The translations under genes and the position numbers were made by a program. The notes beneath the pieces are model-generated. The model was given only the letters and a program-made list of their open reading frames with translations, ran no database searches and was not told the origin of the DNA. Shown here piece after piece: positions 1 to 5,160 of a stretch of DNA of 6,184 bases. Location: contig JAUPLM010000134.1 of assembly GCA_030836965.1 (NCBI GenBank), positions 1 through 6,184 of the forward strand. The letters are read 5' to 3'. How positions within the stretch are numbered: position 1 is the first letter of the stretch; the number at the start of each line of letters is the position of its first letter. This DNA comes from Thermodesulfobacteriota bacterium (GTDB taxonomy: Bacteria > Desulfobacterota > Desulfobacteria > Desulfobacterales > RPRI01).

Positions 1-648
1 ACTGTTTTTCTCTGTAAATTCTTCTGTTGTAAAACCGCCCTCCATAGTGCCGGATTCAATTTTCGCTTCAAAAGCATCCCGGTCTGTTACCATCTTATCA
101 AGGTCGAGATATAGTTTGAAAAGCTTCTCCTTGTGCTTTTCCTCTATTTCAGAAAGCATGGAAAAGAGTCTGGCCGCTTCCGTGTCATCAGTTTTTCCGG
201 ACATGACCGAATAATAATTTCCCAGTTCATTTTCCATTCCGTATGCGAGAAGGATTATCTCCTCCGGGGTTTCATCACCTCTTAACAGCATCATGCCCAT
301 CTCTGCGGGACTTTCAGAGGTATTGCCTTCCCATGCGTTGATTCCTCCGTTAAGGGTATAAACATCCTTAAATCCTTTACCCGACAGAAGCTGCGCTGCG
401 GCACGGCTGCGCACTCCCGAAGCTCAGTAAGTGATGACAGGCTTTTCGGGATCCAGCTCATTAATCCGATCCGCCAGTTCAGGAAGCGGAATAAGCTTGG
501 AGCCGGGAATCCGCGTTAATTGATTTTCTCCCGGCTGCCTGACATCAAGAAGTGTATAGGTTCCCTCCGTCCGGCCGTTTATATAGCTCCGGGCTTCTTC
601 CGGCTCGATTGACTTAACCGGAGCCGGGGATTTTTTAAAATTCATCAT
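1..648 (-). CDS. Rhodanese-ferritin-like fusion protein, predicted selenoprotein (in-frame TGA = Sec75), 3' end outside the window
   Basis: A rhodanese moves sulfane sulfur through a persulfide on its active-site residue; a ferritin-like domain usually binds a di-iron centre. The rhodanese domain spans about residues 12-108: LLDVR at 33-37, IPG at 47-49, then VITY-TGA-ASGVRSR, where family members have the catalytic Cys. Position 75 is the TGA at 424-426. Reading through it gives 141 further open codons to the window edge. The section at 126-180 looks rubrerythrin-like, with AYGMENELGNYY at 135-146 and an ExxH motif (E169, H172). The start is the first of two adjacent ATGs (646-648), 8 nt after AGGAGG. 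It is the last visible gene of a leftward operon, 60 nt after the thioesterase gene. The usual HIPG histidine is Arg46. A nonsense mutation is the alternative, but the exact position, intact downstream frame and SECIS-like hairpin favour selenocysteine. The C-terminus is not visible. Confidence 0.85.
392..423 (-). promoter_or_regulatory. Candidate bacterial SECIS element for Sec75
   Basis: The mRNA just after the UGA (424-426) can fold. Ten nucleotides after the UGA, UGCGC (413-409) pairs with GCGCA (396-392). An A-A mismatch follows, then two more G-C pairs and a six-base apical loop CGUGCC (405-400). The loop starts 18 nt after the UGA and has a G among its first two bases. This agrees with the published description of bacterial SECIS elements as I know it: an apical loop about 16-37 nt downstream with an early guanosine, bound by SelB. 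The fold was done by eye and no energy was calculated. The local sequence is GC-rich and must also code for the conserved loop ASGVRSRAAAQ, so some pairing could be chance. Confidence 0.55.
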
Positions 649-656
649 TGCTTAAA

Positions 657-662
657 CCTCCT
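657..662 (-). promoter_or_regulatory. Strong ribosome binding site of the rhodanese selenoprotein gene
   Basis: AGGAGG lies 8 nt before the ATG at 646-648 and fixes the start at the first of two adjacent ATG codons. A well-preserved strong site argues that the gene is translated and is not a decaying pseudogene. Confidence 0.75.
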
Positions 663-708
663 GCTGAATTACAGGAACGCTCAAATTCCCCGGCCGGTCA
701 GATTGATG

Positions 709-1149
709 TCAGCGGTCGTTTACGGGAAGGTTTTCCAGTATTATATAATTAACCTGAGCAACCGCAACAAGCTTGCCGGCCGCGTCAAAAAGGTCGACTG
801 AAACAGGGCATAGAGTGCGGCCCAATTTTATCAATTTTGCTTTCGCGGTTACATCGCTCAGGCAGGGTGATAAAAACCGTATGTTCATATCGGTTGTGGT
901 CAATTTGATAAAGGGTCCTGTTTTTGTAAATATGGCAAAGCAGGCCGTGCTGTCGGCAATGGTCATCAGTAATCCGCCGTGGAACGATTCAAATACCCCG
1001 TCATAACATAATTTCCTTGGTACGACAGTTTCGCAGTACCCGGGGGAAAGTGAAACTATTTTGATTTGCAGCGTATCAAAGATAGGGATCTTTTTTACCC
1101 TTGTAAGTATCTGCTCCTTAAGTTCTGATGATAGTTCCATATTATCCAT
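709..1149 (-). CDS. PaaI/YdiI-type hotdog-fold acyl-CoA thioesterase
   Basis: A 146-residue protein of typical single-hotdog length. Enzymes of this family hydrolyse acyl- or aryl-CoA thioesters in the cytoplasm. The family signature is clear at 57-66: HGGLLMTIAD, with HGG before the central helix and Asp66 in the position of the usual catalytic Asp/Glu region. The following strand TTDMNIRFLSP (85-95) is also typical. The ATG at 1147-1149 lies 2 nt after the TGA of the upstream lipoprotein gene, so the two are tightly coupled. A TTG two codons further upstream (1153-1155) would overlap that stop; I prefer the ATG, although no strong Shine-Dalgarno sequence decides it. The gene ends in TGA, followed 60 nt later by the rhodanese gene. 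The substrate cannot be told; PaaI (phenylacetate) and MenI-like roles are both possible. The operon context links it to sulfur or CoA chemistry only loosely. Confidence 0.85.
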   Translation of the reverse strand: MDNMELSSELKEQILTRVKKIPIFDTLQIKIVSLSPGYCETVVPRKLCYDGVFESFHGGLLMTIADSTACFAIFTKTGPFIKLTTTDMNIRFLSPCLSDVTAKAKLIKLGRTLCPVSVDLFDAAGKLVAVAQVNYIILENLPVNDR

Positions 1150-1151
1150 AA

Positions 1152-1373
1152 TCAATCCGGTTCTTTCAAACGTTCGGCCTGCTTTTTATTTATGCTGTCG
1201 ATATCTTTTTTCATCTGGTCCATGCGTTCGATGTTTTTCTGCCCGCTGAGCTCCTTGATCGTGTCATCCACATTTTCGCGGCTGTCGGTGCCTTCACAGC
1301 CGGCAATGACCAGGCAGGTGAAAAGCAGAAAAAGCGGGGTCCAAACTTTGAAGCTTCTTGCTATCCATTCCAT
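1152..1373 (-). CDS. Small predicted lipoprotein of unknown function
   Basis: A 73-residue protein, not recognised as a named family. It has an N-terminal signal with Arg6 and Lys9, a hydrophobic stretch at about 10-24, and a lipobox IAGC ending in Cys26. This predicts cleavage by signal peptidase II and lipid attachment at Cys26. The +2 residue is Glu, not Asp, so the Lol rule would send it to the outer membrane in a typical Gram-negative cell. The mature part (27-73) is short, highly charged and probably helical (SRENVDDTIKELSGQ, then a Lys/Asp/Glu-rich tail). The ATG at 1371-1373 is chosen because AAGGA lies 6 nt upstream and the signal peptide starts properly there; a longer frame to 1424 would add a poorly fitting N-terminus. 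It is the first gene of the leftward operon, 2 nt before the thioesterase ATG. Confidence 0.65.
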   Translation of the reverse strand: MEWIARSFKVWTPLFLLFTCLVIAGCEGTDSRENVDDTIKELSGQKNIERMDQMKKDIDSINKKQAERLKEPD

Positions 1374-1447
1374 GGTATTTCCTTTTCGGAACATTCGAAT
1401 TAGAAATTTAAGAGTTTCTATCATATATAGTAATACGCTTTTTTACG

Positions 1448-1477
1448 ATTATAAACATATTTTGCGCGGGCATTCAA
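1448..1477 (-). promoter_or_regulatory. Sigma70-type promoter of the lipoprotein-thioesterase-rhodanese operon
   Basis: On the minus strand a -35 TTGAAT (1472-1477) and a perfect -10 TATAAT (1448-1453) are separated by 18 nt. Transcription would begin near 1441 and leave a leader of about 70 nt before the lipoprotein ATG at 1373. Assigned by consensus only. Confidence 0.55.
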
Positions 1478-1487
1478 TAGAACTTAT

Positions 1488-1516
1488 TTGATTTTATATG
1501 AATATTGGAATAAAGA
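1488..1516 (+). promoter_or_regulatory. Possible promoter of the tautomerase gene
   Basis: TTGATT (1488-1493) and TAAAGA (1511-1516) are spaced by 17 nt and lie about 55 nt before the ATG at 1571. The -10 is a weak match, so this is tentative. It is divergent from the operon promoter at 1448-1477, and the two could share regulation across this spacer. Confidence 0.3.
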
Positions 1517-1570
1517 ACCGGTCAGTAAAGATTACGCATATTAATTGTTACTGCTTGCAGGAGAATCAAA

Positions 1571-1960
1571 ATGCCACTGGTCACTGTAACGATGATAAAA
1601 GGAAAACCAAAAGGATTCAGGAAGTCAATTTTGGATGCCGTGCATTTTGCGCTGGTAACGGCATTCAAAATTCCGGATCACGATCGAAATCAGCGCATTG
1701 TCGAAATCGATGCGGATAATTTCGAATATCCTCCCGGAAAATCAGATAATTTTATCACAATCGAGATGAATATCTTTCCCGGAAGATCAATCGGGGCTAA
1801 ACGGACATTATATCAGGAAATAGCGGCCCGGCTCAAAATATTGGGCATACAAAGCGATGATATTTTAATTGTGCTTAATGAACCCCTGCTCCATAATTGG
1901 GGCATCCGGGGTGGATATCCGGCCAGTGAAGTAGATATCGGATTTAAGCTTGATGTATAA
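1571..1960 (+). CDS. Tautomerase-superfamily protein (4-oxalocrotonate tautomerase-like, Tautomerase_2 type)
   Basis: A 129-residue protein. Members of this superfamily use the N-terminal proline, exposed after Met removal, as a general base or nucleophile in keto-enol tautomerisation and related dehalogenase or hydratase reactions. Pro2 is present (MPLVTV). The pattern GRSIGAKRTLYQEIAARL (71-88) is the second-helix region with Arg72 and Arg79. The C-terminal NWGIRGGYPASEVDIGF (109-125) is the typical end of the longer, roughly 130-residue subfamily. AGGAG at 1559-1563 lies 7 nt before the ATG. It stands alone, divergent from the lipoprotein operon and convergent with the DUF456 gene 47 nt away. 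The natural substrate cannot be inferred; many homologues are of unknown function. Confidence 0.85.
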   Translation: MPLVTVTMIKGKPKGFRKSILDAVHFALVTAFKIPDHDRNQRIVEIDADNFEYPPGKSDNFITIEMNIFPGRSIGAKRTLYQEIAARLKILGIQSDDILIVLNEPLLHNWGIRGGYPASEVDIGFKLDV

Positions 1961-2007
1961 GGAGGCACTATTCATCGCATCCGGAAGACGGGTTATTTCA
2001 GCTTGCA

Positions 2008-2487
2008 TCAGATCAGCAGCGACGCGATAAACACGCCGATCATCGTGAATGCAACCGCCAGTTTAACCGCTGTAGCTACTAGCAGTCCAAACCATGTGGC
2101 GGCGCCGATTTTGCCGGCGTGAAGCATGTCTTTGCGCGCGATGAACTCACCGATTGCAGCGCCTGCCAGCGGCATGAAGATAAGCCCCCAGAGACCGGTA
2201 AATACTCCAGCGATGGTTCCGATGGCTGCGCCGATGACACCATGCCTGCTGGCACCGGCTTTTTTGGCGAAGAATGCCGCGGCGATGTAGTCGACAGCTG
2301 TTCCGAAAACCGCCAGGATCGCCATTACAACAACCGTGATCGCTCTGATTTGCTGAAAATCATCAATCCACGCGGCTATCAGCACGCCGCAGAATATCAG
2401 CGGGACGCCGGGCAATGCCGGAAGTATAACGCCGGCGAAGCCGGCCAGTATAAGCAGAACGGCTGTGATCCATAAAACAGTAGTCAT
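2008..2487 (-). CDS. DUF456 family integral membrane protein
   Basis: A 159-residue, very hydrophobic protein. The N-terminal GVILPALPGVPLIFCG (19-34) is the hallmark of DUF456 proteins, whose function is unknown. Membrane segments are likely at about 4-22, 27-41, 49-72, 84-112 (a long glycine-rich double stretch) and 128-157, with short polar loops at 42-48 (IDDFQQI), 74-82 (AKKAGASRH) and 116-126 (IARKDMLHAGK). The usual length of the family is about 160, so the gene looks complete. The ATG at 2485-2487 has no good Shine-Dalgarno sequence upstream, which is odd, but the hydrophobic start matches the family. It ends in TGA and converges on the tautomerase gene with no obvious terminator between them. 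Confidence 0.85.
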   Translation of the reverse strand: MTTVLWITAVLLILAGFAGVILPALPGVPLIFCGVLIAAWIDDFQQIRAITVVVMAILAVFGTAVDYIAAAFFAKKAGASRHGVIGAAIGTIAGVFTGLWGLIFMPLAGAAIGEFIARKDMLHAGKIGAATWFGLLVATAVKLAVAFTMIGVFIASLLI

Positions 2488-2751
2488 GTTAACGCACTTT
2501 TATTTTTAACCTATTTTTCAATATCCCAAGTTATGCAGGTTCTGCCCATAAAAACTGTTTACCGAAATAGTTTTGTATATAAATCGTCAATAATGACGCA
2601 TTGAAATTGTGGCGGGACTGTCGAAATGCGGACTTAAAAGAACATAATGGATATTGTTTGTCAATGAATTTTCAGTTAGTTGGATAAAGGGATCGGGTGG
2701 TAAGGAATAGGGTTTACATGATGTAAAGGTGTTTTGGCGCAAAAATTAAAA
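2488..2751. other. AT-rich spacer between the DUF456 gene and tRNA-Gln
   Basis: No coding sequence is evident. It holds three small symmetric elements: an AT-rich hairpin at 2551-2574 (10-nt arms around ACCG), a CGTCA/TGACG inverted repeat at 2585-2598, and a perfect 15-base palindrome TTTACATGATGTAAA at 2713-2727, which lies about 25 nt past the tRNA 3' end. None carries a proper U-run, so I do not call a terminator. No convincing promoter for the DUF456 gene was found, although TTGACG on the minus strand at 2587-2592 could serve as a -35. Confidence 0.4.
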
Positions 2752-2825
2752 TGGCTGAGGGACGAGGATTCGAACCTCGGTTAACGGGGCCAGAACCCGT
2801 CGTCCTGCCGCTAGACGATCCCCCA
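2752..2825 (-). tRNA. tRNA-Gln (anticodon CUG)
   Basis: The minus strand gives a complete 74-nt cloverleaf with encoded CCA. The acceptor stem is TGGGGGA/TCCCTCA (one G-T pair) with G73. The D arm contains AGCGGCAG. The anticodon stem is ACGGG/CCCGT around the 7-nt loop TTCTGGC, giving anticodon CTG. The T arm is CGAGG-TTCGAAT-CCTCG. The weak U1-A72 end is typical of tRNA-Gln. It reads CAG codons. It is transcribed from its own promoter just upstream, in the same direction as gltX. Confidence 0.96.
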
Positions 2826-2839
2826 GCAAGATTGTGCCG

Positions 2840-2868
2840 ATTCTAATTAATGGGTAAATGATAGTCAA
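2840..2868 (-). promoter_or_regulatory. Sigma70-type promoter of tRNA-Gln
   Basis: TTGACT (2863-2868) and TAGAAT (2840-2845) on the minus strand are separated by exactly 17 nt. The expected start, near 2833, lies about 8 nt before the mature tRNA 5' end at 2825. Spacing and position fit a stable-RNA promoter very well. Confidence 0.75.
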
Positions 2869-2936
2869 GATATTTCTGGCAATTATAATGGCAATATCAG
2901 CCGCCCTTTTCGTGAGCTTTGAATAGCTACCATTCG

Positions 2937-3162
2937 GGTCTGGCATGGGTAATGGGCTTTGGCATTCCGCGAGAATGCGATTCAGCCTCCGCCAATCCGC
3001 CAAGGCGGACTCCCATGAAATCCGGGCAGCCCCGGTGGATATCAGCCCACGAAGCCGTGATTTCGTCTCTGCCTGTGTCTCTTTGTTGACTATCAGGGGG
3101 CGTTGATATGTTTATTTAAAAATTTCTTGCGAAAGGCCAAAGCCCATTACCCATGCCAGACC
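2937..3162. repeat. 226-bp non-coding element with long inverted terminal repeats (MITE-like)
   Basis: The left end (2937-2975) and right end (3124-3162) are inverted copies matching at 36 of 39 positions, with the outer 27 bases perfect (2937-2963 against 3136-3162). The inner part contains TCCGCC twice (2988-2993, 2996-3001), the second forming a hairpin with GGCGGA (3004-3009), and an ACGAA/TTCGT inverted repeat (3049-3066). As RNA the whole element could fold into one long branched hairpin. There is no credible reading frame and no obvious target-site duplication. The right end lies only 6 nt past the gltX stop codon. This is consistent with a miniature inverted-repeat transposable element or another dispersed structured intergenic repeat; copies elsewhere in the genome cannot be seen here. 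Confidence 0.7.
3118..3134 (-). terminator. Weak possible terminator after gltX
   Basis: Read leftward, a short hairpin UUUC-GCAA-GAAA (3134-3123) with a GNRA loop is followed by five U (3122-3118). The stem is only 4 bp, so this is a weak candidate. It lies at the inner edge of the right arm of the inverted-repeat element. Confidence 0.25.
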
Positions 3163-3168
3163 ATTTAA

Positions 3169-4590
3169 TCAGATGTTATGCAAAGCTCCCTTTTCCTCGA
3201 TGAATGAAACAGCAAGCTTCAATCTGTTGATCGATTTTTCTTTTCCGAGTACATTCATTATTTCAAATACTCCCGGACTTACTGTTTTCCCGGTCAAGGC
3301 CAGACGGACGGGCTGCGCAATTTTTCCTAGCTTGAGTCCCGTTACTTCCATCGCTTTTATGAAGACAGTCTCGAGACTTTTTTCATCGAATAATTCCAGT
3401 GATTCAAGAGATTCAATCAGCATCTTGAGAATTCCTAAGGAATCTGGTGTAAAAAATTTGGCGGCGGCATCTTTATCATACGAGACTGTATCTTTGAAGT
3501 AGAAGGCGGCGCCTTCGGCCATCTCCTTTAAAGTCTTGCTGCGGGCATTTAGTGTTTTTATCACTCCTTCGACCAGGGGTTCATCTTTTATATCAAAACC
3601 CAGATTCTTTAAAAACGGCGCGAGATGTTTTGCAATCTTTCCGGGCTGAGACGTTTTTATGTGGTCTGCATTCAGTGCGAGAAGTTTATCGATATCAAAA
3701 ACCCCTGCGGACCTGCCGATATTTTCAAGGGAGAATTTTTCGATAAGCTCCTCTCTTGTAAAAAACTCCTGGTCGCCGTAAGACCACCCGAGACGAACTA
3801 TATAATTGATGAAGGCATCCGGCAGATATCCCATATCCCTGTATTCAGTAACGGACATAGCTCCATGCCGTTTGCTCAAACGGGTTTTGTCTCCTCCTAG
3901 CACCATCGGAACATGCCCGAATGCAGGAAGCTGAGCGCCGAGAGCGTTATATATCATTATCTGCTTCGGCGTGTTGTTGACGTGATCGTCGCCTCTTATA
4001 ATGGTATTTATACCCATTGTAATATCGTCTATTACCACGGCCAGGTTATAAGTCGGGGTTCCGTCGCTTCTTCTTATGACAAAATCATCAAGCTCGGTAT
4101 TCTGGAAAACGATGTTGTTTTTAATTACATCGTGAACTACGGTTGTGCCGGTCAGGGGAGCCTTGATGCGGACAACGGCATTATCCGGATTTTTCAACCC
4201 CTTTTCCCTGCACGTCCCGTCATATTTGGGTTTTTTCCCGGTTGCCATGGCAACCTTCCGCATCTCTTCGAGCTTTTCGGGGGAACATGTGCAGTAGTAT
4301 GCATTTCCTGAATCTATAAGCTTTTGGATGTATTCAATATAAATATCAAATCGTTTTGATTGAAAATAGGGGCCTTCATCCCAGTCAATGCCAAGCCATT
4401 CCAGGGCTTCAAATATGGCATCAACCGACGCCTGGGTGGAACGCTCGGTATCCGTATCTTCGATTCTTAATATGAAACGCCCCTTCATGTGGCGCGCGTA
4501 AAGCCAGTTGAAAAGAGCGGTTCTGGCGCCGCCGACATGCAGATAACCTGTCGGACTGGGTGGAAAGCGGGTAGTTACTGTATTGTTCAT
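3169..4590 (-). CDS. gltX: Glutamyl-tRNA synthetase
   Basis: A 473-residue class I synthetase that charges tRNA-Glu with glutamate in the cytoplasm. Family features in order: PPSPTGYLHVGG (10-21, the HIGH-type ATP site), LRIEDTDTER (41-50), the zinc-site pattern Cys100-x-Cys102 with Tyr123 and Cys127 (the last in YDGTCR), RGDDHVNNTPKQ (199-210), and the KMSKS-type loop KTRLSKRHG (235-243). The anticodon-binding part follows, with QPVRLALTG at 426-434. Length is normal and nothing is broken. The ATG at 4588-4590 has AAGGTG 4 nt upstream. It ends in TGA, 6 nt from the inverted-repeat element. A tRNA-Gln gene lies about 340 nt downstream in the same direction. If the organism lacks glutaminyl-tRNA synthetase, a non-discriminating GltX would also charge that tRNA for amidation by GatCAB; the sequence alone does not decide this. 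Confidence 0.97.
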   Translation of the reverse strand: MNNTVTTRFPPSPTGYLHVGGARTALFNWLYARHMKGRFILRIEDTDTERSTQASVDAIFEALEWLGIDWDEGPYFQSKRFDIYIEYIQKLIDSGNAYYCTCSPEKLEEMRKVAMATGKKPKYDGTCREKGLKNPDNAVVRIKAPLTGTTVVHDVIKNNIVFQNTELDDFVIRRSDGTPTYNLAVVIDDITMGINTIIRGDDHVNNTPKQIMIYNALGAQLPAFGHVPMVLGGDKTRLSKRHGAMSVTEYRDMGYLPDAFINYIVRLGWSYGDQEFFTREELIEKFSLENIGRSAGVFDIDKLLALNADHIKTSQPGKIAKHLAPFLKNLGFDIKDEPLVEGVIKTLNARSKTLKEMAEGAAFYFKDTVSYDKDAAAKFFTPDSLGILKMLIESLESLELFDEKSLETVFIKAMEVTGLKLGKIAQPVRLALTGKTVSPGVFEIMNVLGKEKSINRLKLAVSFIEEKGALHNI

Positions 4591-4971
4591 TTTTCACCTT
4601 AAGTTTACTACAATGAATATTAGTATTAGCAATAAGTAAAAATAAATGCTATTTTATCATATATCATCTTTTACCGTCAGGTAAAGCTCAGCCTGTTTTT
4701 TTCGTCAAAAACAGATTCCGGAATACTGCGAACACCAGGCATTAATAATATCTGTTGTGTTAACGGAAACATACACATGTGTATGAATTTTTTCCAACCG
4801 GGCAATACCCGGGTAACATACAAAACAGTTTGGCATAAGTAAACAAATAATAAAAAAAATCGCAAAAATTCTTGACAATCGGGCCCATTTAAATTACTAG
4901 AACCGGGACATTTTGCAATATTAGTGATTTATGGTTTTTAATAATTTTATCATCATGTTAGGAGATTACTT
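4591..4971. other. AT-rich spacer between gltX and rpmF with clustered palindromes
   Basis: A 381-bp divergent spacer without a credible gene. It holds four dyads: TTTACC-GTCA-GGTAAA (4670-4685), CTGTTTTT/AAAAACAG around a 6-nt loop (4693-4714), the perfect 16-bp palindrome CATACACATGTGTATG (4770-4785), and TACCCGGGTA (4806-4815). A promoter for rpmF lies at 4872-4900, followed by a leader of about 65 nt. For gltX only AT-rich -10-like stretches are seen near 4650-4665 and no clear -35. The symmetric sites could be operators for either direction. Confidence 0.4.
4872..4900 (+). promoter_or_regulatory. Promoter of the rpmF-acyl-CoA dehydrogenase operon
   Basis: A perfect -35 TTGACA (4872-4877) is followed after 17 nt by TACTAG (4895-4900), a poor -10 match. 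Position about 70 nt before the rpmF ATG and the perfect -35 support the call; the weak -10 may mean activation or tuning is needed. Confidence 0.55.
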
Positions 4972-5154
4972 ATGGCCGTACCAAAGCATAAAACATCTAA
5001 GTCAAAACGGGATAAAAGGCGTACCCATCAGAAGGTTGATGCTCTCAATCTGTCTAAATGCGCACAATGCGGAGAAGCTGTTGTTCCGCATAATGCCTGC
5101 AAAGCCTGCGGATATTATAAAGGGCGCGAAGTTATTAAAAGCAAAGAGGAATAA
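4972..5154 (+). CDS. rpmF: 50S ribosomal protein L32
   Basis: A 60-residue protein of normal L32 length and a structural part of the large ribosomal subunit. The N-terminus MAVPKHKTSKSKRDKRRTH is the L32 signature, basic and rRNA-binding. Four cysteines, CAQC (30-33) and CKAC (43-46), form the zinc-ribbon pattern, so this is the zinc-binding form. AGGAG (4960-4964) lies 7 nt before the ATG. It is the first gene of a rightward operon; the acyl-CoA dehydrogenase ATG follows only 6 nt after its TAA, and the Shine-Dalgarno for that gene lies inside the rpmF end. In many bacteria rpmF precedes fatty-acid genes (plsX, fabH), which this arrangement resembles. Confidence 0.97.
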   Translation: MAVPKHKTSKSKRDKRRTHQKVDALNLSKCAQCGEAVVPHNACKACGYYKGREVIKSKEE

Positions 5155-5160
5155 ATTTTA

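Noticed and set aside
424..648. A complete 74-residue truncated rhodanese ending at the TGA
   Set aside because: It would lose the whole active-site loop, while the frame after the TGA continues perfectly with family-conserved sequence and a second domain. Read-through as Sec explains the data better.
703..714. The TGA at the end of the thioesterase gene as a second Sec codon
   Set aside because: The protein is already full length for a PaaI-type hotdog. The sequence after the TGA (709-711) does not resemble the family, and TAA follows after about 18 codons.
2119..2475. A 118-residue rightward reading frame with many cysteines
   Set aside because: It is antisense to the DUF456 gene, and the plus-strand product shows no family features.
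2551..2574. AT-rich hairpin as an intrinsic terminator
   Set aside because: The stem is almost all A-T, and no U-run follows on either strand next to a gene end that needs it.
2746..3003. An 85-residue leftward reading frame
   Set aside because: It covers the tRNA-Gln gene, its promoter and the left end of the inverted-repeat element, and it has no recognisable protein features.
2937..3162. The inverted repeat pair as a CRISPR array or tRNA-associated attachment site
   Set aside because: There are only two copies, in opposite orientation, and neither matches the tRNA-Gln 3' end, so neither interpretation fits.
3913..4311. A 132-residue rightward reading frame
   Set aside because: It is antisense to the conserved core of gltX and is a shadow of that gene.
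4677..4865. A 62-residue leftward reading frame with a hydrophobic start
   Set aside because: It needs a TTG start, has no ribosome site, resembles no family I know, and lies over AT-rich sequence with palindromes.
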